Source: Methylocystaceae bacterium UBA5192 (GTDB lineage Bacteria; Pseudomonadota; Alphaproteobacteria; Rhizobiales; Beijerinckiaceae). Taken from it: a stretch of 14,669 bases of DNA. The notes under the pieces are model-generated. The model ran no database searches. It was not told where the DNA came from and was given only the letters and a program-made list of their open reading frames with translations. Positions 1 through 6,281 of this stretch are shown here, in pieces (the first letter of the stretch is position 1; each line of letters begins with the position of its first letter). The DNA lies in contig DHWC01000036.1 of assembly GCA_002412985.1 (NCBI GenBank), forward strand, positions 1 to 14,669, given 5' to 3'. Made by a program: the position numbers and the translations under genes.

Positions 1-41
1 GTCCAGTTATTCCGAAGTTCGTTGCAGGCGATATGCCTTAA
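1..41 (+). CDS. pmoB: C-terminal tail of probable CuMMO B subunit (PmoB-like), partial
   Basis: An open frame enters from the left edge and ends with TAA at 39-41. The visible residues are PVIPKFVAGDMP, preceded by a split codon ending in GT that would be Gly if its first base is G. From memory, methane and ammonia monooxygenase B subunits end in a Gly-Gly-Pro-hydrophobic-hydrophobic-Pro-x-Phe stretch, which this resembles. The support is mainly context: it is followed by a strong terminator and then by pmoD, copC, copD and PCuAC genes, which in methanotrophs sit just downstream of pmoCAB. Twelve residues cannot tell methane, ammonia and short-alkane oxidising enzymes apart. The other two frames also stop early, so the frame choice is an inference. 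Confidence 0.5.
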   Translation, partial: PVIPKFVAGDMP

Positions 42-68
42 TCCGAACGCGTAATAGCTCAATCTAAG

Positions 69-101
69 AACCGGCCAGAGTACGCTCTGGCCGGTTTTTT
101 T
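69..101 (+). terminator. Strong Rho-independent terminator after the left-edge gene
   Basis: A perfect 12-bp stem (69-80 with 85-96, core CCGGCCAGAG/CTCTGGCCGG) closes on a TACG tetraloop of the stable UNCG class. It runs into seven T residues (95-101). It lies 27 bases after the stop of the left-edge gene and points rightward, so it ends that operon before the copper genes, which must therefore have their own promoter or rely on readthrough. Confidence 0.93.
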
Positions 102-196
102 ATTACTGCGTAAATGACTAGTTTCGACATATTCACATTTTGGCGCGTCTCCTATCTGCGCTCGCGCTGCTCATAAGATTGAGCCAGTCCATAAAG

Positions 197-227
197 TTTT
201 TTTCTTTCGTTTTTTTCGTCTTTTTTT
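197..227. repeat. Three T7 tracts spaced 11-13 bases apart
   Basis: Runs of exactly seven T occupy 197-203, 210-216 and 221-227, separated by short C/G/T spacers, in an almost pure pyrimidine stretch. The spacing is close to, though not exactly, one helical turn, as in intrinsically curved A-tract DNA. It sits about 170 bases upstream of the copper operon's first start codon. A role in promoter architecture is an inference. Confidence 0.5.
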
Positions 228-248
228 AAACCGTGTCCTGCTTCTTGG

Positions 249-265
249 TGCGTCTATTGGACGCA
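249..265. promoter_or_regulatory. Inverted repeat TGCGTC-N5-GACGCA, candidate operator
   Basis: Two perfectly complementary 6-base arms (249-254 and 260-265) flank the 5-base spacer TATTG. The arm spacing suits a dimeric regulator on one DNA face. No T-run follows directly, so it is not a typical terminator. It lies between the preceding terminator and the copper operon. I do not recognise it as a known metal-regulator box. Confidence 0.35.
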
Positions 266-397
266 AAATTTACGTGGGCTTTTTCTGGCGTTAAGCCTAT
301 GTTTTATAGAGCGCAGGACAAATATAAGACGTAAGCATGTCAACGCGGTAAGATCTGATTATTCAACAAAAATAAGAAACACGTTAATGGGGTGGAA

Positions 398-1003
398 ATG
401 AGTAAAATGCGCATCGCTCTGGCGGCGGTTGTAAGTTTGTTTTTATCGTTCTTTGTGGTGCCCTTCGCCCATGCAGAGGGCGGGGCAGGCCCAGAGGCGA
501 TGTCGATGGGTAATATGTGTATGGTCATGTTTGGTTATGACATGATCCACATTACGGCCTACCAACCTGGAAAATCTCGCAGCGAATATTGTGAGGAAAT
601 TCCTTCAACAGGTAAAACGATTTTCTCTTTTGACATTGAGAATCCGTCTTATCGAGATCTTCCAATTGAGGTTCGTTTCGTCCGTGACCCCTTAACGCCA
701 ATTTCCTCTGGCACAGATCTCGAGTCGATCACAGAATTTCATGTGCCGGCTAAAAAATATTCGAAAGGGACATTTTCCCTTGAGCACGAGTTCAAAGCCA
801 ACGGTCATTACATTGGTCTCGTGACGGTGACGCGGCCTGATGGCAAGCAAGAAATGTCTCAATATAAATTTATGGTTGGAGAGACGCTATGGGCTTGGGT
901 TCCGCAAATCGCCGGTACAATTTTAATTGCCGGATGTGTGTTTGTTTATTTTAAACACTCAAACACCACGCCTAAGAAAGATAAGGTGCAAACGTCACTC
1001 TAA
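398..1003 (+). CDS. pmoD: PmoD-like copper-binding membrane-anchored protein
   Basis: A 201-residue protein with a Sec signal peptide (residues 1-26, AHA cleavage site), a periplasmic domain (about 27-160), one C-terminal transmembrane helix (about 164-185) and a short lysine-containing cytoplasmic tail. The mature N-terminus carries a Met-rich cluster with Met40-Cys41-Met42-x-Met44, and a second Cys at 65. This Cys/Met arrangement ahead of a beta-rich domain with a C-terminal anchor is the hallmark of PmoD/AmoD, for which an atypical CuA-type dicopper site at a homodimer interface has been described in a methanotroph. It probably supports copper loading of, or electron transfer to, the monooxygenase. 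The ATG at 398 is preferred over GTG 392 because GGGG at 389-392 is well placed; ATG 407 is also possible. It is first in the operon with copC 68 bases downstream. Family assignment is from motif, topology and neighbours, not from a search. Confidence 0.78.
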   Translation: MSKMRIALAAVVSLFLSFFVVPFAHAEGGAGPEAMSMGNMCMVMFGYDMIHITAYQPGKSRSEYCEEIPSTGKTIFSFDIENPSYRDLPIEVRFVRDPLTPISSGTDLESITEFHVPAKKYSKGTFSLEHEFKANGHYIGLVTVTRPDGKQEMSQYKFMVGETLWAWVPQIAGTILIAGCVFVYFKHSNTTPKKDKVQTSL

Positions 1004-1071
1004 GTCAATGAACAGTCGATATTGCGCGATAGTTTGACTAATGCTGCGCGTTAAAGACGAAGGATTATAAA

Positions 1072-1467
1072 ATGGCAAACTCTTTCTTGAACCGTAACCA
1101 TAAAATATTTACATCGATTGTTTTCCTTGCGACGACTGCGCTATGGACAGTTTGTACTCCTGCTCTTGCGCATTCATTTCTTGTGGAAGCAACGCCCTCG
1201 TCGAAAGATCATGTCGCCGCATCTCCGAAAGTTGTGAAACTTAGATTTGGTGGGGGTGTTGAGCCAGCTTACTCGAAGCTCACGATTGAGGGTCCCGATG
1301 GCAAGACTCTGGCGGAGGGGGCTATTGGCGTGCCGGAAAAGGATCGTGAGCTCTCAGTGAATGCCCCAGAATTATCGCCTGGAAAATATACCGTTCGTTA
1401 TCGAGTGTTATCCAAGGATGGGCATATAGTTGAAGGTAATTATGAATTTACTGTCGATCCCAAATAG
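1072..1467 (+). CDS. copC: CopC periplasmic copper-binding protein
   Basis: A 131-residue periplasmic protein of the CopC family (small beta-barrel copper carrier). The signal peptide ends in ALA and cleavage would make His34 the first mature residue (HSFLVEATPS), as needed for a histidine brace. The other Cu(II) ligands are Asp116 and His118 in SKDGH near the C-terminus; in mature numbering these are Asp83 and His85, the positions known from methanotroph CopC. There is no Met-rich loop, so this looks like the single Cu(II)-site type. AAGGA at 1060-1064 lies 7 bases before the ATG. It sits between pmoD and copD and presumably hands copper to the CopD membrane domain or to the monooxygenase assembly. 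Confidence 0.93.
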   Translation: MANSFLNRNHKIFTSIVFLATTALWTVCTPALAHSFLVEATPSSKDHVAASPKVVKLRFGGGVEPAYSKLTIEGPDGKTLAEGAIGVPEKDRELSVNAPELSPGKYTVRYRVLSKDGHIVEGNYEFTVDPK

Positions 1468-1489
1468 CAAACGCTAATCTATTGTTTGA

Positions 1490-1582
1490 TCTTTGAGGCG
1501 TTCCTATTTCCCCTGCTAGAGGCTACTAAGTTTTTTAGTGGACGCCTTCATATAACTGGCAGGGGTTTGGCTATTATTTAGG
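1490..1582 (+). other. Structured copC-copD intercistronic leader
   Basis: The gap before copD holds nested inverted repeats. An outer pair CCCCTGC (1510-1516) and GCAGGGG (1559-1565) is perfect over 7 bases. Inside it, ACTAA (1525-1529) pairs with TTAGT (1535-1539). GGCGT (1497-1501) can instead pair with ACGCC (1542-1546). The outer 3' arm ends 14 bases before the AGG (1580-1582) likely used as ribosome binding site. It could stabilise the message or tune copD translation; this is inference from visible pairing only. Confidence 0.4.
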
Positions 1583-1592
1583 TAAATTGAGA

Positions 1593-3515
1593 ATGTATCT
1601 TTCTCTAGCGACAATCCGTTTTCTTGAAAGCCTGCCGTCAGCATTTGCGGTTGGTTTGTTAATTTTACCTCTGCTGATTGGTGAAGAGAGCGCAAGATTT
1701 AAAACGACTATTGCCTCCTTTGCGGTCATTCGGGCCTTACTCGGATTTGTGCTTCTCTACCTTATTTTACGTCAGATTATCCCTGCAGATCGCGGTATAA
1801 GTTTTGTCCAGCTCGTAGAATTTACACTAAGCACAACAGTTGGCTGGGCTTGGATTGCAAGCCAATTACTCGCCTTTCTATTCGCCGGGCTTACACTTTT
1901 AAGATTAGTGAAAAGTTCGCGTTTTTTGGATGTGGCGACCCTCATTAGTGGGCTTTTACTGTTAGCTGTCGTCGCAGTAACCGGACATGCGATTGATGAC
2001 GGATTGCCAAAGTGGACTCAGCTAAGTTTCTTCTTGCACACAACTGCAGGGTTGAGCTGGCTTGGCGGATTACTGGGGCTGATTTGGTGGATGTTTACAG
2101 CGCACGCTAAACCTCCCGAACTTGCCGCCCAACTTGCAGAAAAATGGTCAAAGATCGCAAAGATTTCGATGCTCGTCGTAGTTTCGAGCGGTATTTTAAT
2201 CGCTTGGGAGAACGTCGGCAGTATACCCAATATGTTAGCAACGCCCTATGGTCGCTTGCTTACGCTTAAGCTCCTATTTCTGTGCGGGGCTTTGCTGTGC
2301 GCTTTATTGATCGTTCGCTACATGCGTTCGCGTCAATCTGGCGCATTCAATGTCTCCTATGTCGGAAAGATTGGCCTCATTGAGGCAGGGTTTGGTCTTA
2401 GCCTATTGGCTATCGCGAGTTACATAGCCGTTATTACGCCGGCTTCTCATGAAAATGATATCTATTGGCCTTTGCCGTTTCGCTTATCATACATAGCAAC
2501 TTGGGGACAAAATCCTATTTTCCCATCCGCTATTTGGTGGTGGGCGATTGCGGGTGTTGTTTTACTCCTAGCGGCGTTTTTGACTTGGGTGACCCCTTCA
2601 GCGCGTAAGCAACGTCTTTATGTTACGCCGGCTATCGCTAGCGCTGCGCTCCTTTGTATAGCGGTCTCGTTTTCTACCGAGGCCTATACCGATACTTACA
2701 ACGATCCAACGCAAGATTTCACAGCAGAGTCGGTCGCACGAGGCATGGAGGCATTTCAAGCTAATTGCATCGCGTGTCATGGTCCGATGGGTGAGGGCAA
2801 TGGCGCGCTATCCAAAGATTTAAAGAATGCTCAAGGCGTTGCAGTCTCGCCAGCGGATTTAACCGCTCCTCATGTTGGGACACACACTATCGGCGACATA
2901 TTCCACTGGCTGACTTTTGGTCAAGGCGGCGTAATGCCGAGTTTCAGTCACGTGCTGGATGTTGATGATCGTTGGGATATGATCAACTATCTCCTGGTCC
3001 TGTCGAGCACGAATAGATCGCGCTTTATCGGCCCGGCCGCGATGATCCAATGGCTCATCGCGCCTGATTTCGCTTTGGTTGATCCAGAAGATAGGCTCAC
3101 GACCTTCTTCAAATTGCGCGGAAAGCCGACATTGCTTTCATTTGCACGCTGTTCAGCAGCGGAGGACGGGCGTTCAGAATTATCTTTGAGCCTGCAGCAA
3201 GCTAACGATGCTGCGAAGACAGCAAATATTCAACATGTAACAGTTTTTAATGGCGCTTGTCCGCAAAGCGCAAAAGCGCTCGAAGCCTTGCATCCTAAGG
3301 CTGTTGAACGGGCCTATTCGGTAATGAATCGTTACCCCAATGTGCCTTATACGGATGAGATTGATGAAGCGCATTTCTTAATCGATCGTTCGGGCTATAT
3401 CCGCGCCAGATATAAACATTTTACGTCTGAGGATAATAATGTCGTCCAACTCACCACACAGGCTGCGATATTGGCGCAAGAGCCTTTAGTTGAAATAAAC
3501 CTGCACTCACATTGA
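1593..3515 (+). CDS. copD: CopD copper-transport domain fused to cytochrome c and SCO/thioredoxin-like domain
   Basis: A 640-residue membrane protein with three parts. Residues 1 to about 360 form a multi-helix CopD-type domain, with the typical GH in VTGHA (His131) and HTTAGLSWLGG (His149). Residues about 378-470 form a class I cytochrome c domain with haem site CIACH (392-396) and probable axial Met448 in MPSF. Residues about 475-640 resemble an SCO/thioredoxin fold (PDFALVDPEDR, GKPTLLSFARC, FLIDRSGYIRARY), but the CxxxC copper/redox pair is not kept: only the first Cys aligns. CopD alone is a copper-import membrane partner of CopC. The fused domains suggest that copper handling is coupled to electron transfer, for example reduction of Cu(II) to Cu(I). 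A TTG at 1587 also fits the frame; the ATG at 1593, about 10 bases after AGG at 1580-1582, is preferred. The PCuAC gene follows 54 bases later. Confidence 0.88.
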   Translation: MYLSLATIRFLESLPSAFAVGLLILPLLIGEESARFKTTIASFAVIRALLGFVLLYLILRQIIPADRGISFVQLVEFTLSTTVGWAWIASQLLAFLFAGLTLLRLVKSSRFLDVATLISGLLLLAVVAVTGHAIDDGLPKWTQLSFFLHTTAGLSWLGGLLGLIWWMFTAHAKPPELAAQLAEKWSKIAKISMLVVVSSGILIAWENVGSIPNMLATPYGRLLTLKLLFLCGALLCALLIVRYMRSRQSGAFNVSYVGKIGLIEAGFGLSLLAIASYIAVITPASHENDIYWPLPFRLSYIATWGQNPIFPSAIWWWAIAGVVLLLAAFLTWVTPSARKQRLYVTPAIASAALLCIAVSFSTEAYTDTYNDPTQDFTAESVARGMEAFQANCIACHGPMGEGNGALSKDLKNAQGVAVSPADLTAPHVGTHTIGDIFHWLTFGQGGVMPSFSHVLDVDDRWDMINYLLVLSSTNRSRFIGPAAMIQWLIAPDFALVDPEDRLTTFFKLRGKPTLLSFARCSAAEDGRSELSLSLQQANDAAKTANIQHVTVFNGACPQSAKALEALHPKAVERAYSVMNRYPNVPYTDEIDEAHFLIDRSGYIRARYKHFTSEDNNVVQLTTQAAILAQEPLVEINLHSH

Positions 3516-3569
3516 ATTTAAACGAGCGGGCAAAAAGTAATCTGCCTTAGCGCTTTAGGGAGAAACAAA

Positions 3570-4148
3570 ATGATGAAGCGGCGTAGTTTTTTGGCCTCAG
3601 GCGCGCTTTTGGCCTTTGGCGCAAGCATAGCGTTTTTTTCAATGGATCTCGTTTCTCTTGCCCATGAATATGAAGTTGGGAAAATTAAGGTTCAACATCC
3701 CTGGCTCAGAGCGCCGCAGGATGGGGACAATAAGGCGCAATTTTATGCGATGATTGAGAATAATGGGGATGCGCCTGATCGGTTAATCGGCGTCAAATCA
3801 GAAAAATTTGGCAAGACGACGATCCTAGCTGATGGAAAGTCGGAAGGTCCTTTGACAATCCCGCCAAAACAGAAAATCACGCTGGCTCCCGGAGCGGGCT
3901 ATGTTGACCTATTGGATATCAAGAAACATCTGGAGGTGGGTTGGGGGTTAGAGATGACGCTTGTCTTTGAAAAAGCGGGAGAGGTGACGATCGACGCTGC
4001 GATTGATGCCCCAGATGCGAAACATGCGCATGATGCAGAGGCGATGGAGCGTTGGGAGAAAGCGCATGGGAAAGATAATTCTGGACCAAAGCCAGACGCC
4101 CATCAGGGGCATGAGGGTCATATGATGCACCATCATGATGGGATGTAG
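3570..4148 (+). CDS. pmoF: PCuAC-domain copper chaperone (PmoF-like, His-brace type) with His-rich tail
   Basis: A 192-residue exported protein. The N-terminus KRRSFLASG followed by a hydrophobic segment looks like a twin-arginine (Tat) signal. Cleavage after Ala31 would leave His32 as first residue (HEYEVGKIKV). Residues about 38-148 match a PCuAC/DUF461 domain (HPWLRAP, YAMIENNGD, DRLIGVKS, PPKQKITLAPG, MTLVFEKAGEV). The canonical Cu(I) motif, with HxM in the region after the DRLxGV strand, is absent: that part reads KTTILADGKSEGPL. Methanotroph PmoF proteins are reported to lack this motif and to bind copper through a histidine brace; His32 and His43 are candidates here. The C-terminal tail (about 150-192) is rich in His and Met (HEGHMMHHHDGM) and could hold further copper. 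AGGGAGA at 3557-3563 is a good ribosome binding site. It is the last gene of the operon. Confidence 0.85.
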   Translation: MMKRRSFLASGALLAFGASIAFFSMDLVSLAHEYEVGKIKVQHPWLRAPQDGDNKAQFYAMIENNGDAPDRLIGVKSEKFGKTTILADGKSEGPLTIPPKQKITLAPGAGYVDLLDIKKHLEVGWGLEMTLVFEKAGEVTIDAAIDAPDAKHAHDAEAMERWEKAHGKDNSGPKPDAHQGHEGHMMHHHDGM

Positions 4149-4248
4149 ATGGTCTGAGGAGATGGCGGCGGGGTCCTGGTTATCTAAAAAACCCGGTCCC
4201 GTTGCTCAGGGTTAGGACTAATCGGTCCTGAAATACTTTTTATTAGGC

Positions 4249-4282
4249 AAAAAAAAGCGCGCCCAAAGGCGCGCGTTTTTTT
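4249..4282. terminator. Bidirectional Rho-independent terminator
   Basis: The 7-bp stem GCGCGCC (4257-4263) and GGCGCGC (4268-4274) has a CAAA loop, an A-run on the left (4249-4256) and seven T on the right (4276-4282), so it can work for both converging transcripts: the copper operon and the small minus-strand gene. A weaker hairpin AGGAC-N6-GTCCT (4214-4229) with TTTTT at 4237-4241 precedes it on the plus strand. Confidence 0.92.
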
Positions 4283-4302
4283 ATCACCCAGCTGAGAGCG
4301 AG

Positions 4303-4530
4303 TTAACGGTCGAAAGTCACGAGGCGGCCGCTGAAGGAACCGCTATCAACAACCTCAGTAGGCTTTGCTGTCTTTTCAACAGGCATGGCGAAGCCGAGGA
4401 TGAAGGCTGAGATGGCCATGGCGGCAATAAGGAAGATCGAAACACGGAACTGGCGACGCGCTGAGTCGCGGTCGAAACTGTGAACAAATACTGGTTCTGC
4501 CTGATCTTCAAACTTATCAACGAGCGACAT
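4303..4530 (-). CDS. Small single-helix membrane protein, unknown function
   Basis: A 75-residue protein I do not recognise. A hydrophilic N-terminus (residues 1-29, acidic then Arg-rich at RRQFR) is followed by one transmembrane helix (about 30-50) and a 25-residue tail. The Arg-rich stretch just before the helix suggests the N-terminus stays in the cytoplasm and the tail is outside. It looks like a real gene: AAAGGA (4537-4542 on the plus axis) lies about 7 bases before the ATG, a strong terminator follows the stop, and codon choice favours C-ended optimal codons (Phe TTC 7 of 9, Ile ATC 3 of 4), unlike the T-rich choice in copD. That pattern suggests strong expression. It converges on the copper operon; a small subunit of a respiratory or monooxygenase complex is conceivable but unproven. 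Confidence 0.72.
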   Translation of the reverse strand: MSLVDKFEDQAEPVFVHSFDRDSARRQFRVSIFLIAAMAISAFILGFAMPVEKTAKPTEVVDSGSFSGRLVTFDR

Positions 4531-4989
4531 TTTTTGATCCTTTATGAATTAACCCATTCGATACTGGGCCGCCGCTAGCCTTGCCGCACTGTTTAGGGGC
4601 GCCAAAACGCTCTGCTACAACGAGGTAACGCAGCTCTCGCTAAAAGGTTGCATGCCGGATAAATTTTTTTTTAAAGAATTTTTAAGACTTGTGATTGTCG
4701 CTTGTCGCTCTGGCGGTGCGGCCACCAAAACCTTGAGGAAAGCGTTTTTTCCTAAATCATTCACGGGGGCTGGACCGCTTAGGGTAAGAATTTCTTGCAG
4801 TGCGGCATCTTTCTGAACTTGTTCAAAACCAGGTTTTTAGGTTGATCGAACGCTGCTGCAACATTAATCTTGATTGGTAATAAGTGCGACGCAAAAGCTC
4901 ATTCTCGCTTAGCTCAACGTGTCCGTCTGGGTTGCGGGGCGTCTTTCTTAATTATTCCTCTGGCCCAAATCACAGTGAAGGCTCTCGAC
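4531..4989. other. 459-base gene-free region between divergent genes
   Basis: This separates the small membrane protein (leftward) from aspartate aminotransferase (rightward), so both promoters should lie here. It includes an AT-rich stretch at about 4658-4690 and a weak hairpin AGGAAA (4736-4741)/TTTCCT (4748-4753). From 4870 the frame is open into aspC, but those 40 codons look untranslated. GTGAAGG at 4975-4981 is the aspC ribosome binding site. I see no RNA gene or confident promoter boxes. Confidence 0.5.
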
Positions 4990-6192
4990 ATGTCGTTCCT
5001 CGCCCAGGCTCTTTCACGCGTTAAGCCCTCAGCAACCATTGCCGTTACCCAAAAAGCCCGAGATTTAAAGGCCCAGGGGCGGGAAGTCGTCAGTCTCTCC
5101 GTGGGCGAGCCAGATTTTGATACCCCGGAGCACATCCGTTATGCCGCCAAGCTCGCCATCGATCGTGGCGAGACGCGCTATACCCCTGTCTTGGGCATTC
5201 CAGAATTGCGCGAAGCCGTGGCAAAAAAATTCCAGCGGGAGAATGGCCTGGCTTACAAGTCTTCAGATACGATTGTAGCAACTGGAGGAAAGCATATTCT
5301 TTTCAATGCATTCCTTGCAACACTTAATCCGGGTGATGAAGTTATTGTTACAGCGCCCTATTGGGTAAGTTATCCAGAAATGGTCGCAATATGTGGTGGG
5401 ACCACCGTATTCGTTCATACAAAAATGGAAGATGGATTCAAACTTCAGCCTGAGGCTTTAGAACGCGTTATTACGCCAAAAACAAAATGGCTTGTTTTGA
5501 ATTCCCCGTCTAATCCCTCTGGCGCAGCTTATAGCCACGAAGAGATGAAGAAGGTCACGGATGTCTTGCTACGCTATCCGCAAGTTCATGTGTTAACCGA
5601 CGATATCTATGAGCACCTCGTCTACGGAGATTTCAAATTTGTAACGCCGGCTCAGGTAGAGCCAGGATTAATTGATCGTACTTTGACCATGAACGGCGTT
5701 TCAAAGGCCTATGCCATGACGGGGTGGCGTATTGGCTATGCAGCTGGTCCGAGCGCTTTGATTAAAGCCATGGATCTTCTGCAAGGACAACAGACTTCCG
5801 GGGCGTGTTCGATTGCTCAATGGGCGGCGGTTGAGGCGCTTAATGGCCCACAGGAACATTTAGCGACTTTTCGGAAAGCCTTTCAGGAGAGGCGCGATCT
5901 TGTTGTTTCAATGCTCAATCAAGCTAAATATCTTAAGTGTCCGATGCCAGAGGGCGCATTTTACGTTTTCCCGTCTTGCGCAGAAGCGATTGGACGTAAG
6001 ACCCCTGAAGGAAAGATCATTGAAAATGATACAGATTTCGTAACAGCTTTGCTTGAAGCGGAAGGTGTTGCCGTTGTTCAAGGATCTGCTTTCGGGACAG
6101 GCCCTAACTTCAGGGTTTCCTATGCTGCGTCAGCTCTCGTCTTGGAGCAGGCCTGCCATAAGATCCAGTCTTTTTGCGCCAGTCTAATCTGA
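4990..6192 (+). CDS. aspC: Aspartate aminotransferase, class Ib (PLP-dependent)
   Basis: A 400-residue cytoplasmic fold-type I aminotransferase that interconverts aspartate plus 2-oxoglutarate with oxaloacetate plus glutamate. Visible landmarks: N-terminal substrate loop VSLSVGEPDFDTP, Asn175 in NSPSNPSG, Asp204 and Tyr207 in TDDIYEHL (PLP contacts), Lys239 in GVSKAYAMTGWR (Schiff base) and Arg375 in FRVSY (substrate carboxylate). Length and sequence style match the rhizobial/Thermus class Ib enzymes, some of which also transaminate prephenate; that second activity cannot be judged here. The frame opens at 4870, but the family start MSFLAQALSRVKPS corresponds to ATG 4990, with GAAGG 8 bases upstream. 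The SRPBCC gene follows 89 bases later on the same strand, perhaps co-transcribed. Confidence 0.95.
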   Translation: MSFLAQALSRVKPSATIAVTQKARDLKAQGREVVSLSVGEPDFDTPEHIRYAAKLAIDRGETRYTPVLGIPELREAVAKKFQRENGLAYKSSDTIVATGGKHILFNAFLATLNPGDEVIVTAPYWVSYPEMVAICGGTTVFVHTKMEDGFKLQPEALERVITPKTKWLVLNSPSNPSGAAYSHEEMKKVTDVLLRYPQVHVLTDDIYEHLVYGDFKFVTPAQVEPGLIDRTLTMNGVSKAYAMTGWRIGYAAGPSALIKAMDLLQGQQTSGACSIAQWAAVEALNGPQEHLATFRKAFQERRDLVVSMLNQAKYLKCPMPEGAFYVFPSCAEAIGRKTPEGKIIENDTDFVTALLEAEGVAVVQGSAFGTGPNFRVSYAASALVLEQACHKIQSFCASLI

Positions 6193-6281
6193 CGAAGTCC
6201 GACTTGCGGCGAGCGTGTCGCGCACTACTTCTCTTATACGCAGCTAATGGTTAGCGGCGCTGCGCTCGAGGCGGTGAAAAC

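Larger units (their letters stand above)
102..397 (+). promoter_or_regulatory. Gene-free leader of the copper operon, probable promoter region
   Basis: No gene is visible here. It follows a strong terminator and precedes the first gene of a four-gene operon, so it should hold that operon's promoter. I could not place convincing -35/-10 boxes. Two structures stand out: three T7 runs at 197-227, and an inverted repeat TGCGTC-N5-GACGCA at 249-265. The segment from about 300 to 380 is AT-rich. A GGGG at 389-392 serves as ribosome binding site for the gene starting at 398. Confidence 0.5.

Noticed and set aside
340..528. Minus-strand open frame opposite the start of pmoD
   Set aside because: It lies antisense to a gene with clear signal peptide and copper motifs, has no family resemblance and no good ribosome binding site.
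1003..1039. AGTCAA/TTGACT pairing just after the pmoD stop
   Set aside because: The arms are only 6 bases and 25 bases apart, with no T-run; it may be chance.
2018..3374. Several minus-strand open frames of 60-70 codons inside copD
   Set aside because: All are antisense to a continuous plus-strand protein with recognisable domains throughout; no signal peptide, motif or leader supports them.
4317..4520. A second minus-strand frame overlapping the 75-residue membrane protein
   Set aside because: It overlaps almost entirely; the other frame has the good ribosome binding site, a sensible transmembrane helix and optimal codons.
4870..4989. Forty extra N-terminal codons for aspartate aminotransferase
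   Set aside because: The family starts at MSFLAQ, where a GAAGG ribosome binding site is well placed; the upstream codons show no homology or targeting signal.
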